Below, piece by piece: positions 7,521 to 17,944 of a DNA stretch of 43,803 nucleotides (positions are counted from its first letter, which is position 1; every line of letters begins with the position of its first letter). This stretch comes from an uncultured Ruminococcus sp. Its GTDB lineage: Bacteria > Bacillota > Clostridia > Oscillospirales > Acutalibacteraceae. Where the stretch lies: assembly GCA_902786345.1 (NCBI GenBank), contig CADACB010000012.1, forward strand, positions 1-43,803, written 5' to 3'. A model generated the notes under the pieces. The model was given only the letters and a program-made list of their open reading frames with translations, ran no database searches and was not told the DNA's origin. Position numbers and translations under genes: made by a program.

Positions 7521-9125
7521 TTGAACATTATAAAAAAAATTGTATGTCTGCTTGTATGTGCGGTCTTGACTTTTATGACTTCGGCGTGTAAAAACAGAAC
7601 TCCCGTTCCACAGGATGAAATTATATATTATATGATAAGTACCGAACCGGAAACGCTTGATCCTCAGATAGCGAATGATTCGGCTTCAAAAATGATAATT
7701 ATGAACATATTTGAAGGACTTGTGCGTATTGATGAAAATGAAGATCCTATACCCGGAGCTGCCGAAAGCTGGGATATATCGGAAGGCGGTACAGTATATA
7801 CCTTCCACCTGAGAAAGGATGCACACTGGAGTAACGGTGACAGTGTAACTGCGGAGGATTTTCTTTTCGGACTGCAAAGAACCATTCATCCTCAGACGGG
7901 TTCAACAAGTGCAGGTACATTGTTTTCCATAAGGAATGCTCAGGCTGTTAACAGCGGTCAGGCTGATATTTCAAAGCTTGGTGTTTATGTATTGGATGAT
8001 TTTACTTTAAAGATAGAGCTTGATGATAATTATCCCGGTTTTCTTCCTCTTCTTGCAACAGCTCCGGCAATGCCGTGTCACAGAGAATTTTTTGAGCAGA
8101 CCGGAGGTCAATATGGACGTGAAAGCAGGAAGCTTATCTCTAACGGAGCGTTTTACATACGTGAGTCCGGCTGGGAACACGGTGAATATATAAATCTTCG
8201 CAGGAACGGCGAATATTCCGGCGAGTCAGAGCCGATACCTGCGGGTGTGAATATTGAGATCTCTGAGCGTCCTGAAAATGTGTGCGGTGCCATACTCAGC
8301 GGAAAAACAGATTGTTATGCTCTTCCGGCTGCGGAACTGAAAAGTGCACAGGAAAACAAATTTCATATAACATCATTTGGAGATACAGTGTGGGGTATAG
8401 CCTTCAATACACAAAATGATATATTGAAAAGCTCTGATGTCAGAAAAGCACTTCTGTCAGCTCTTGACAGAAAATATATTTTAAAGGAACTTCCGGAGGG
8501 ATGTACCGTTACAAATGAGATTATTCCTGAGGGTGCACAGCTTAACGGAATATCATACAGAAAATCGGCAGGCTCTGTGATGAACATATCGTATTCCGAT
8601 AAGTCGTCGGACGCTTTAAAAAAGGCATTAAAAAAACTTAACGCTGATTCCCTGCCCAAGCTGTCTATTTTGTGCACTGATGATGAGCCTACTCAGAAGA
8701 TAGTAAACAACATAATAGAAACATGGAACAGTATTACCGGAAATTATATAAATAAAACACCCGTCTCCAGATCTGAGCTGAATGATATGATAATTACGGG
8801 AGAATACCGTGTTGTTGTTGCACCGCTTATCTCTGATGGAGAAAGTCCGGTTGATACACTTGAGCTTTTCAGGTCCGACAGTAAATATAATATAGCTCAG
8901 CTGACAGACGTAGCATATGATAAGCTATTGAACAATATACAGCTTAAGCGTACTTCTGTTGACAAAGTGATCAGTGCTGAAAAATATCTTTGTGATAACG
9001 GAATATTTTATCCACTCTATCTTGAAAGCAGATACTATGCTTGTGCATCAAACGTTACAGGAATTATATTTCACCCTTATGGTGCCGAAGTGGATTTTTT
9101 CAGTGCTGCTAAGGTACGTCAATGA
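7521..9125 (+). CDS. Family 5 solute-binding lipoprotein (oligopeptide/OppA type)
   Basis: Extracellular substrate-binding component of an ABC importer for peptides or similar solutes. The 534 residues begin with a signal peptide ending in TSAC (Cys23, lipidation site), then the SBP_bac_5 signature: EPETLDPQIANDSASK, FEGLVRIDENEDPIPGAAESW and FHLRKDAHWSNGDSVTAEDF. Length and domain order are normal. Translation probably begins at TTG 7521, 10 bases after the GGGGGG at 7505-7510; no in-frame ATG lies near the signal peptide start. No permease or ATPase genes flank it, so it must share a transporter encoded elsewhere or act as a sensor. The substrate cannot be told from the sequence. Confidence 0.9.
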   Translation: MNIIKKIVCLLVCAVLTFMTSACKNRTPVPQDEIIYYMISTEPETLDPQIANDSASKMIIMNIFEGLVRIDENEDPIPGAAESWDISEGGTVYTFHLRKDAHWSNGDSVTAEDFLFGLQRTIHPQTGSTSAGTLFSIRNAQAVNSGQADISKLGVYVLDDFTLKIELDDNYPGFLPLLATAPAMPCHREFFEQTGGQYGRESRKLISNGAFYIRESGWEHGEYINLRRNGEYSGESEPIPAGVNIEISERPENVCGAILSGKTDCYALPAAELKSAQENKFHITSFGDTVWGIAFNTQNDILKSSDVRKALLSALDRKYILKELPEGCTVTNEIIPEGAQLNGISYRKSAGSVMNISYSDKSSDALKKALKKLNADSLPKLSILCTDDEPTQKIVNNIIETWNSITGNYINKTPVSRSELNDMIITGEYRVVVAPLISDGESPVDTLELFRSDSKYNIAQLTDVAYDKLLNNIQLKRTSVDKVISAEKYLCDNGIFYPLYLESRYYACASNVTGIIFHPYGAEVDFFSAAKVRQ

Positions 9126-9159
9126 TATGGTTAATTCGATAAATACTTTTTTAATATAT

Positions 9160-9187
9160 TTGAATTTTTGTAAAAATGTGCTATAAT
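9160..9187 (+). promoter_or_regulatory. Promoter of the cytidylate-kinase-like operon
   Basis: TTGAAT (9160-9165), a 16-bp spacer and an extended -10 TGCTATAAT (TATAAT at 9182-9187) predict a start near 9194. Confidence 0.65.
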
Positions 9188-9213
9188 TATAAAAAGTATA
9201 CGGAGGTGTTTTT

Positions 9214-9828
9214 ATGGTTATAACGATTGCCAGACAATACGGAAGCGGAGGCAGAGCTATAGGAAAGGCGCTGGCAGAGGATCTGAAGATTCCATTCTAT
9301 GATAAAGAGCTTTTGACGATTGCCGCAAAAGAAAGCGGAGTAAGCCCCGAAATATTTGAAAAATATGACGAGAAGGCTTCAAACAGTCTTTTATATTCGC
9401 TTTCTATGGGTGCGGCAGCAACTATCGGAAGTGAATATGGGATTTCTCCTAATATTTCAATGAATGACAGAATATTTCTTATTCAGCACGATATTATAAA
9501 AAAGGTGTCTGCTGATCCGTGTGTAATTGTGGGAAGATGTGCCGATTATGTACTTGCCGACAGAAAGGATTGTTTCAGGCTGTTTATATATGCGGATATT
9601 GAAAAGCGTATAAAATATGCTGTAGATGTTCACAATGTGCCTCGTGACAAGGCAAAGTCTGTTATAAGCAGGGTAGATAAATCAAGGGCAAATTATTATA
9701 ATTATTATGCATCGGGTAAATGGGGCGATCCTGTAAATTATAATCTCTGTATCAACAGCGGTGAGCTTGGTGTATCGCGATGTGTGGAACTTATCGAGTA
9801 TTACCTGCGTCTTCGTGGTGCAATATGA
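9214..9828 (+). CDS. Cytidylate kinase-like family protein
   Basis: A 204-residue P-loop kinase of the Cytidylate_kin2 type. The nucleotide loop is GSGGRAIGK (10-18), preceded by ITIARQY. Further family features are VIVGRCADYVL near 108-118 and the basic lid region RVDKSRANYYNYY ahead of a conserved Trp-Gly-Asp. These proteins are common in Firmicutes, but their true substrate is mostly untested, so classical CMP kinase activity should not be assumed. GGAGG at 9202-9206 supports the ATG. It is the first gene of a unit; the next gene overlaps its stop by 4 bases (ATGA). Confidence 0.88.
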   Translation: MVITIARQYGSGGRAIGKALAEDLKIPFYDKELLTIAAKESGVSPEIFEKYDEKASNSLLYSLSMGAAATIGSEYGISPNISMNDRIFLIQHDIIKKVSADPCVIVGRCADYVLADRKDCFRLFIYADIEKRIKYAVDVHNVPRDKAKSVISRVDKSRANYYNYYASGKWGDPVNYNLCINSGELGVSRCVELIEYYLRLRGAI

Positions 9829-10325
9829 TGAAGTCCATTATAAAAGTGTTGTGCTGTATTTCCGCTGTTGGCTTGTTGGGATTATCAGGCTGCGGCGAAA
9901 AAGAAAAAGAAATAAAGCCTGAAAAAAATGATTTTTTGGTATCGGCTGCCGACAGCGAACAGCAAGAAAAGATAAACGAGGTTGTTAATGCATATCTTCA
10001 GGCATTGGAGCATAACAGTATGTCTGAGCTTATGGCGTGTGCAGCAGAGGATTGTTCCCTGTGTAATGACGAAACAGCATTTTACGATATGACTACAGGT
10101 CTTTCGTCTGCAAGACTTGATAATATTGATTTCGAGAATATGCAGATAAAGAAGGATGAAATGCTGATAACGGTTGATTATACGCTTATTTACTCTGGGT
10201 CGTTTATGGATGGAGAGGGAAGTATATGTTCCCCCGGAGAATATAGTACTAAAGAGCTTTTTCTGATTAAAGTTATAAACGATGAATACAAAATAAGCAG
10301 CACTGAAAAGACTGCTGCGGGATAA
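9825..10325 (+). CDS. Small lipoprotein with NTF2-like region (hypothetical)
   Basis: A 166-residue predicted lipoprotein with a hydrophobic signal ending in LSGC (Cys23, a good lipobox with Leu at -3). After a charged Lys/Glu linker, residues from about 45 on (KINEVVNAYLQALEHNSMSEL) look like the first helix of an NTF2/SnoaL-like fold, followed by alternating strands. The function is unknown. The ATG at 9825 overlaps the previous stop in ATGA and has no clear ribosome site, which suggests translational coupling. The frame is open upstream, but the lipoprotein signal fixes the start here. Confidence 0.75.
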   Translation: MMKSIIKVLCCISAVGLLGLSGCGEKEKEIKPEKNDFLVSAADSEQQEKINEVVNAYLQALEHNSMSELMACAAEDCSLCNDETAFYDMTTGLSSARLDNIDFENMQIKKDEMLITVDYTLIYSGSFMDGEGSICSPGEYSTKELFLIKVINDEYKISSTEKTAAG

Positions 10326-10339
10326 GGGAAGATGTCGCA

Positions 10340-10594
10340 ATGAAAAAATATATCTTTCTAGGAAGATCAGACGGAAATAAATTCTGTATAAAGGGACTTG
10401 ATGCTTTTTCTCACAAATGGCAGTCACAGGGGGAATGCGATATAGTGCTTGATCCTGAGGATAAAACGCCTTACAGCTTTTCAAAATACAGAATAATTAC
10501 TGAAAGCGGAGAAATTGAATTTCTTGCCGGTAAATTCAGAGATGATATGTGGGGTTTTTACTGTGAACAAAATGAGGATGATTTTCTTTTTTGA
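10340..10594 (+). CDS. Hypothetical small protein, 84 residues
   Basis: I do not recognise this family. The protein is acidic and aromatic-rich, with no signal or membrane segment, and reads like a small beta-rich cytoplasmic domain (KKYIFLGRSDGNKFCIKG...; WGFYCEQNEDDFLF at the end). AAGGGAAG lies about 8 bases before the ATG and only 14 bases separate it from the lipoprotein gene, so it is probably cotranscribed. Codon use resembles the neighbours, which supports a real gene. Confidence 0.6.
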   Translation: MKKYIFLGRSDGNKFCIKGLDAFSHKWQSQGECDIVLDPEDKTPYSFSKYRIITESGEIEFLAGKFRDDMWGFYCEQNEDDFLF

Positions 10595-10695
10595 ACACAT
10601 ATAAGCCGCGATACCATAATCTACAGACAGAGAGCAGTGAAAATATACTCTGTATGATGATATAAAACATTTAAAAACTTGAGGAGATAATTATT

Positions 10696-11364
10696 ATGAA
10701 TGAAGAGCTTAAAATTGAAAATTTGCTTGACTTATCGAAAACAATAGCAGCTCAGATATTTGATGGACTTACATATCCTTGGGAGGCCCTTCCAAAAATA
10801 TCTGAGTTTATAGCAAAGCTTGGTGAAACACTTCCGCCTGATGAGTATGAAAAAAGAGGAGATGACATATGGATCTCAAGAAGTGCTAAGATAGCAGAGA
10901 GTGCTTATCTTCACGGCCCTCTTATAATATGTGATAGTGCCGAGGTACGTCATTGCGCATTCATAAGGGGAAGCGCGATTGTAGGAAAAGGTACTGTTAT
11001 AGGTAATTCAACAGAGCTGAAGAACTGTATTATTTTTGATAATGCTCAGGTGCCCCATTATAACTATATAGGAGATTCCATACTTGGATATAAGGCTCAT
11101 CTTGGTGCAGGAGCAATAACATCTAATCTAAAGTCAGACCGCAGTATTGTAACAATACCAATCGAAGAGGGTAAAATTGATACCGAGCTTAAAAAGTTTG
11201 GGGCAATTGTGGGAGATAATGTTGAAATAGGCTGTAATTCGGTTTTGAATCCCGGAACGGTTATAGGCAGAAATTCGACTGTATATCCTCTTTCTATGGT
11301 GAGGGGAACTGTGCCTGCTGACAGTATCTATAAAAAGCAGGGCGAGGTAGCTGAAAAAATCTGA
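10696..11364 (+). CDS. Left-handed beta-helix hexapeptide-repeat protein (GlmU-C-like)
   Basis: A 222-residue protein whose middle and C-terminal parts are hexapeptide repeats of the acyltransferase/nucleotidyltransferase type (IVGKGTVIGNSTELKNCIIFDNAQVPHYNYIGDS). The sequence around HYNYIGDSILGYKAHLGAGAITSN closely follows the acetyltransferase region of GlmU, including the sugar-contacting His/Tyr/Asn. The N-terminal 60 residues are helical and there is no pyrophosphorylase domain, so it is about half the length of GlmU. Similar stand-alone proteins are often labelled UDP-N-acetylglucosamine pyrophosphorylase, but only the acetyltransferase-like half is present. A GAGGAG ribosome site precedes the ATG. 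Confidence 0.82.
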   Translation: MNEELKIENLLDLSKTIAAQIFDGLTYPWEALPKISEFIAKLGETLPPDEYEKRGDDIWISRSAKIAESAYLHGPLIICDSAEVRHCAFIRGSAIVGKGTVIGNSTELKNCIIFDNAQVPHYNYIGDSILGYKAHLGAGAITSNLKSDRSIVTIPIEEGKIDTELKKFGAIVGDNVEIGCNSVLNPGTVIGRNSTVYPLSMVRGTVPADSIYKKQGEVAEKI

Positions 11365-11388
11365 GTTTGCTTAAGGAGAAGGGTTCAG

Positions 11389-11934
11389 TTGGAATATATA
11401 GATTTGTATGATATGCACAGAATACCAACGGGAAAAACCATTTTAAGGGGTTCACCTGTTCCTGAGGGTATGTATCGTGTTGTAGTACATATATGCATAT
11501 TCAACAGTAAAGGTGAAATGCTTATTCAACAGCGCCAGAGCACAAAAAAGCATTTTCCTGATATGTGGGATATATCAGTTGGCGGTCAGGTTTCATCCGG
11601 CGAAACAAGCGAGCTTGCTGCACAGCGGGAAATTTATGAAGAGCTTGGGTTGGATATTGATATGTCAGATATGCGTCCGCTTGCATCAATGAGCTTTAAT
11701 GAGGGTTATGATGACGTTTATGCCGTAATATCCGATGTACAGCTTTCGCAGCTTATCCTTCAGAAGGAAGAGGTTAAGGCGGCAGATTGGGCAGACAAAG
11801 ACAAAATATTCGCTATGATAAAGGCAGGTACATTTATACAGTATAATTTTGAATATATAGCAATGCTTTTTTCACTGCGTGATCAGATAGGTACATTTGA
11901 GCAAGATGACTTATGGAATGAAAGTGATTCATAA
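11389..11934 (+). CDS. Nudix hydrolase (IPP-isomerase-like/YfcD subfamily)
   Basis: A 181-residue Nudix protein. The complete box is present: G66-x5-E72-x7-REIYEELGL (80-88). The N-terminus (EYIDLYDMHRIPTGKT) and the WDISVGGQVSSGE context match the subgroup related to isopentenyl-diphosphate isomerase, whose members hydrolyse nucleoside-diphosphate derivatives; the substrate here is unknown. The start is TTG at 11389, with AAGGAG at 11373-11378 ten bases before it. It ends the unit that began at 9214: a very strong terminator follows at 11973-11998. Confidence 0.9.
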   Translation: MEYIDLYDMHRIPTGKTILRGSPVPEGMYRVVVHICIFNSKGEMLIQQRQSTKKHFPDMWDISVGGQVSSGETSELAAQREIYEELGLDIDMSDMRPLASMSFNEGYDDVYAVISDVQLSQLILQKEEVKAADWADKDKIFAMIKAGTFIQYNFEYIAMLFSLRDQIGTFEQDDLWNESDS

Positions 11935-11972
11935 TAATAAACAAAATTTTAAGAAAGTAACGTATACATACC

Positions 11973-11999
11973 AAAAAACAGCCCCAGGGCTGTTTTTTT
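11973..11999 (+). terminator. Strong terminator after the Nudix gene
   Basis: AAAAAACAGCC (11973-11983) pairs with GGCTGTTTTTT (11988-11998) around a CCAG loop and ends in seven T. Confidence 0.92.
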
Positions 12000-12105
12000 G
12001 AGCCAATAAATCATAGAGCTTGTGAACAGAGCAGTTCCTGTTCAATTTATTAACATCAGCGGGACGAGGAAAATAGTTTGATTTTACAAAAAACAATATT
12101 GCGTT

Positions 12106-12175
12106 GGTATTCGTCCAATGCGGTCACGCACAGCGAACGCAGCCGCGAACACATTCCGCCGCGGTCACGCGGATA
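12106..12175. repeat. GC-rich intergenic block related to the right-end repeats
   Basis: Within the 314-base gap 11935-12248, about 70 bases are GC-rich and contain TGCGGTCACGCAC, AGCGAACGC, CGCGAAC and a second GCGGTCACGCGG. The first three words recur, reverse-complemented, in 43641-43740. The remainder of the gap holds only the terminator and a small GAACAG/CTGTTC hairpin (12024-12043). Confidence 0.5.
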
Positions 12176-12183
12176 GAAAAACA

Positions 12184-12212
12184 TTGCTTTTTATGAAGGA
12201 TTATGATAATAT
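12184..12212 (+). promoter_or_regulatory. Possible promoter of nspC
   Basis: TTGCTT (12184-12189), a 17-bp spacer and TAATAT (12207-12212) lie 37 bases before the ATG. The match is moderate. Confidence 0.35.
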
Positions 12213-12248
12213 TTTTATTGTTGAAAAAAGATAAAGAGGGGATAAGAA

Positions 12249-13394
12249 ATGCTCAGTGAACGTATGAAGAATATTATGTCACTTCCAACACCCTGCTATG
12301 TAATTGATGAAAAAGCGCTTGTTGATAATCTGAAGATTCTCAGGTATGTTGAAAAACAGACAGACTGTAATGTTCTGCTTGCACAAAAAGCATTTTCGGC
12401 ATATCACGTGTATCCTTTGATCTCAGAGTATATAAGTGGTACAACCTCAAGCGGTATTTTTGAGGCACAGCTTGCTTATGAGGAAATGGGTAATAAACAA
12501 ATACATGTCTATTCGCCGGCATATAAGGATGAGGATTTTGACAGATTGCTTGAAATCTGTGACCATATTGTGTTTAATTCTTTTTCTCAGTGGAAGCATT
12601 TCAGAAGCAAAGCCCTTAAGCATTCAGAGGTGGAGTTTGGTCTTAGGATAAACCCCGAATATTCGGAAATTGAAACCGATATATATAATCCGTGCTTTAA
12701 AAATTCAAGACTTGGAATAACAATCGGAAATTTTGAGGAAAATGAACTTGAAGGAATAAGCGGACTACATTTTCATACAATGTGTGAGCAGGGTTCTGAT
12801 ACGCTGGAAAGAACGTTAAAGGTGGTTGAAGAAAAGTTTGGCAAGTATTTTTATAAGCTGAAATGGCTTAATTTCGGAGGCGGACATCACATCACAAGAC
12901 CGGATTATGATGTAGAAAAGCTCATTCAATGTATCAACTATATAAAAAATAAATATGACCTTGAGGTTTATATTGAACCCGGAGAAGCTGTTGCCCTTAA
13001 TGCAGGCTACCTTGTTACCTCAGTGCTTGATATAATAAATAATAATATGGATATTGCAATTGTAGATACCTCTGCTGCTTGTCATATGCCTGATGTGCTG
13101 GAAATGCCATACAGACCCTTAATTATAGATTCTGATGAGCCTGATGTTCTTCCCTTTACATATCGTCTTGGTGCACCAACCTGCCTTGCAGGAGATGTTA
13201 TAGGTGACTATTCATTTGAAAAGCCACTGAATATCGGTGATAAGCTGATATTTACAGATATGTCAATATATTCAATGGTGAAGAACAATACCTTTAATGG
13301 TATGCCGCTGCCATCTATTTATCTTTTGAAATCCAATGGGAATACAGAATTGCTGAAGCAGTTTGGGTATAAAGACTTTAAACGTAGATTATAA
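12249..13394 (+). CDS. nspC: Carboxynorspermidine/carboxyspermidine decarboxylase
   Basis: PLP-dependent fold-III decarboxylase making spermidine or norspermidine from its carboxy form, the last step of the alternative polyamine pathway. Of 381 residues, Lys47 (LLAQKAFS) is the PLP lysine, His175/His177 lie in GLHFHT, GGG (210-212) binds the phosphate in LNFGGGHH, EPGEA is at 243-247, and Cys312 (PTCLAGD) lies at the active-site interface. HMPDVLEMPYRP (279-290) is diagnostic of NspC against diaminopimelate decarboxylase. The partner carboxynorspermidine dehydrogenase, normally adjacent, is absent from this window. AGAGGGG precedes the ATG. It is followed after 30 bases by an AEC transporter. 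Confidence 0.93.
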   Translation: MLSERMKNIMSLPTPCYVIDEKALVDNLKILRYVEKQTDCNVLLAQKAFSAYHVYPLISEYISGTTSSGIFEAQLAYEEMGNKQIHVYSPAYKDEDFDRLLEICDHIVFNSFSQWKHFRSKALKHSEVEFGLRINPEYSEIETDIYNPCFKNSRLGITIGNFEENELEGISGLHFHTMCEQGSDTLERTLKVVEEKFGKYFYKLKWLNFGGGHHITRPDYDVEKLIQCINYIKNKYDLEVYIEPGEAVALNAGYLVTSVLDIINNNMDIAIVDTSAACHMPDVLEMPYRPLIIDSDEPDVLPFTYRLGAPTCLAGDVIGDYSFEKPLNIGDKLIFTDMSIYSMVKNNTFNGMPLPSIYLLKSNGNTELLKQFGYKDFKRRL

Positions 13395-13424
13395 TAAAAA
13401 AGGAATTATAAAGAAGGAATTCAA

Positions 13425-14354
13425 ATGCTGGATAATTTTATAACAGTAGGCACACAGGTATTAGAACTTTTTATTCTTATCGCAATAGGCTATTTGTGCG
13501 GCAAAACAAAAATGCTCAATGATAAAACCGTTAAATCCATAACAGACATAGTGCTCTATATTGTATGTCCGTGTGTTATTATTGAAAATTTTATACGTCC
13601 CTTTGATCACGGAATGCTTGGCGGTCTTCTTATGACAGGAGCGGCTGCATTCTGTATACATATAATTGCTATTGTTGTGGCTATGCTTGTGTTTCACGAT
13701 AAAACACCGGAAAGAAACAGGGTATACCGTTTTGCATTGATTTTTTCAAACTGCGGATATATGTCGCTCCCTATGCAGCAGGCGATCCTTGGATCTGACG
13801 GCGTGTTTTTCGGGGCAGTTTACATAGTGGTGTTTAACATTGTTATGTGGACCTTCGGAGTCTGGCTTTCAAGCGGAGACGGAAAATCTTTGTCAGCAAA
13901 AAAGATACTGCTCAATCCGTGTATTATTGGTATGGCGGTTGGTTTTGTAATATTTCTCACCTCTCTGCCGATGCCTGAAATAATTGTAAAGCCAATCGGC
14001 TTTATGGCTGATCTTAATACACCGCTTCCGATGATGATAGTAGGCTATTATCTTTCACAGACAAAAATTTCCGACGCTTTCAAAGACGGAAAGGGTTTTA
14101 TTTGCGTATTATTCAGACTTATTGCAATACCGCTGCTTGCATTCGGAGGAATGATGCTTTGCGGAATAAGAGGTACAGTTCTGGTAACCTGTGTTATTGC
14201 AGCTTCTGCACCGGTTGCAGCGGCAACAACAATGTTTGCTGCAAAGTTTGATAATGATGCAAAGCTGTCTGTAAATCTGGTTACGCTTTCAACATTGTTT
14301 TCCGTAATAACAATGCCGCTTATTGTAGGCTTTGCAAGAACTGTAGGAGGATAA
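13425..14354 (+). CDS. AEC (auxin efflux carrier) family transporter
   Basis: A 309-residue integral membrane carrier with about ten hydrophobic segments arranged as two five-helix repeats. Family features include an N-terminal helix with IAIGYLCGKTKMLND, the FSNCGYMSLPMQQAILG segment with its Asn/Gly-rich crossover, and a C-terminal VIAASAPVAAATTMFAAKF crossover. Characterised bacterial members move organic acids such as malate; the substrate here is unknown. It sits 30 bases after nspC and 32 before ligA, so it is probably cotranscribed. A link to polyamines is only positional. AAGGA lies 6-7 bases before the ATG. Confidence 0.88.
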   Translation: MLDNFITVGTQVLELFILIAIGYLCGKTKMLNDKTVKSITDIVLYIVCPCVIIENFIRPFDHGMLGGLLMTGAAAFCIHIIAIVVAMLVFHDKTPERNRVYRFALIFSNCGYMSLPMQQAILGSDGVFFGAVYIVVFNIVMWTFGVWLSSGDGKSLSAKKILLNPCIIGMAVGFVIFLTSLPMPEIIVKPIGFMADLNTPLPMMIVGYYLSQTKISDAFKDGKGFICVLFRLIAIPLLAFGGMMLCGIRGTVLVTCVIAASAPVAAATTMFAAKFDNDAKLSVNLVTLSTLFSVITMPLIVGFARTVGG

Positions 14355-14368
14355 TGATATAAAAATGA

Positions 14369-16387
<2,019 letters not shown>

Positions 16388-16401
16388 GGCGAATATAAAA
16401 G

Positions 16402-17670
16402 ATGTTAAAAAAATTTTTCAGAGCCTATTCAAAAAAGGCTTTGCATCATATACTTAAATTCTTGAAATGGACGTTAATATCAATTATAACAGGATCTGTT
16501 GTAGGCAGTTTAAGCACACTTTTTGCATTTTGTATGAATACGGCAACGGATTATCGTACAGAAAACGGTTATATGCTTTTTTTCCTTCCTTTGGCAGGAA
16601 TAGTAACAGTTTTTTTATACAGTATTTTTAAATATAAAAACGACAAAGGCACTAACCTTGTTTTATCGACCATACACGCAAAAAGTGAAATACCGTTCAG
16701 GATGGCACCTCTTATTTTTACAGCGACAATTCTTACCCATCTTTTCGGAGGTTCTGCCGGACGAGAGGGTGCAGCTCTTCAATTAGGAGGCAGTGTAGGA
16801 AATCAGCTTGGACGATGGTTCAGACTTGATCCTGCTGATAAGCGTGTTGTAGTTCTTGCCGGTATGAGTGCTGCATTTTCTGCTGTTTTCGGTACACCTA
16901 TGGCAGCTGCACTGTTTTCAATGGAGGTTGTCAGTGTTGGTGTAATGTATTATGCAGCCCTTGTTCCTTGTGTGTTTTCTTCTCTTATCGCGGCATATAT
17001 TGCATCGCTGTTTGGTGTAAAGGAAACTTCTTTTACAGCTATAAAGTTCCCCGGTATGACGATCTTTGGTGCTGCTGAAACAATAATACTTGCTGTGTTG
17101 TGTGCACTGTTGAGTATTATATTTATAGTAATGCTGCACAAGACAGGCGATCTGTTCAGAAAATACCTTAAAAACCCTTACATAAGAATTTTTCTTGCAG
17201 GCTGTGCAATAGTTCTTCTTTCTGTTATTTTCAATACACGAGATTATAACGGTGCAGGTCTTCCGGTGATCGCAAAGGCAGTAAATGAAGGGCAGGCTGT
17301 TCCGTATGCTTTCATTTTAAAAATGATATTTACAGCTATTACAATAGAGGCAGGCTTTCGTGGGGGCGAGATTGTTCCGTCATTTTTTATTGGTGCAACC
17401 TTTGGCTGTACCTTTGGCAGTCTGATCGGATTTTCACCATCGGTATGTGCCGCAGTTGGGCTGATAGCTGTGTTCTGTGGAGTTACAAACTGCCCGATCA
17501 CCTCTATGCTGATCAGTTTTGAATTATTTGGTGACGGGGGAATTTATTATTTTATGATTGCGATAGCTGTAAGTTATTTTATGTCCGGCTATTACGGACT
17601 TTATAAGGATCAGACTATTGTATATTCTAAGTATAAGGCAAGATACCTTAATCGTAAAACACGTCAATAA
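16402..17670 (+). CDS. CLC-family anion transporter, CLC-F-like branch
   Basis: A 422-residue membrane protein with the CLC fold. Instead of the chloride-channel GSGIP motif it has GTNLV in helix D context, then GGSAGREGAALQLGG with the gating Glu (GREG) and GFRGGEIVP in place of GGIFAP. These resemble, from memory, the fluoride/proton antiporter branch (CLC-F: GNNLI, GREGT, GGEVTP). However, the Thr expected in the last motif is Val here and the GREG follower is Ala, so substrate preference is uncertain. No fluoride riboswitch fits in the 14 bases after ligA. A weak GAGG lies 12 bases before the ATG. A hairpin terminator follows the stop. Confidence 0.88.
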   Translation: MLKKFFRAYSKKALHHILKFLKWTLISIITGSVVGSLSTLFAFCMNTATDYRTENGYMLFFLPLAGIVTVFLYSIFKYKNDKGTNLVLSTIHAKSEIPFRMAPLIFTATILTHLFGGSAGREGAALQLGGSVGNQLGRWFRLDPADKRVVVLAGMSAAFSAVFGTPMAAALFSMEVVSVGVMYYAALVPCVFSSLIAAYIASLFGVKETSFTAIKFPGMTIFGAAETIILAVLCALLSIIFIVMLHKTGDLFRKYLKNPYIRIFLAGCAIVLLSVIFNTRDYNGAGLPVIAKAVNEGQAVPYAFILKMIFTAITIEAGFRGGEIVPSFFIGATFGCTFGSLIGFSPSVCAAVGLIAVFCGVTNCPITSMLISFELFGDGGIYYFMIAIAVSYFMSGYYGLYKDQTIVYSKYKARYLNRKTRQ

Positions 17671-17684
17671 AGTATCTTTAAAAT

Positions 17685-17724
17685 GAAAACGGACTCTATA
17701 CATTCTGTGTATGAGTCCGTTTTC
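17685..17724 (+). terminator. Hairpin terminator after the CLC gene
   Basis: GAAAACGGACTC (17685-17696) pairs perfectly with GAGTCCGTTTTC (17713-17724), and the loop-side TATACA/TGTGTA extends it. The T-run is four bases. The rest of the 274-base gap holds only the promoter at 17884-17912. Confidence 0.7.
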
Positions 17725-17883
17725 CTGCATAACTGTACATTCAAAATCAATGCTGTCCGGCTGCGTTTTATTTTCTGTTATTCGTTCCGGGAATCTTATT
17801 TTTATATTATTGATTGTTATTGCCAATAATTTGTCGTAATTTTTAAACGATATTGTAATCATACCGAAAATATCTTTAATTCA

Positions 17884-17912
17884 TTGACAAAGATAAGATA
17901 AAAATTTATAAT
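17884..17912 (+). promoter_or_regulatory. Perfect-consensus promoter of the surface-polymer operon
   Basis: TTGACA (17884-17889), a 17-bp spacer and TATAAT (17907-17912) predict a start near 17919 and a leader of about 26 nt. Confidence 0.8.
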
Positions 17913-17944
17913 AATACAGAATTAAATGTATAGGAATGTGTGTT

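Noticed and set aside
17524-17862. 112-residue minus-strand open frame covering the CLC gene end and the following gap
   Set aside because: It has no ribosome site, runs antisense through the CLC gene and through a terminator hairpin, and shows no family features.
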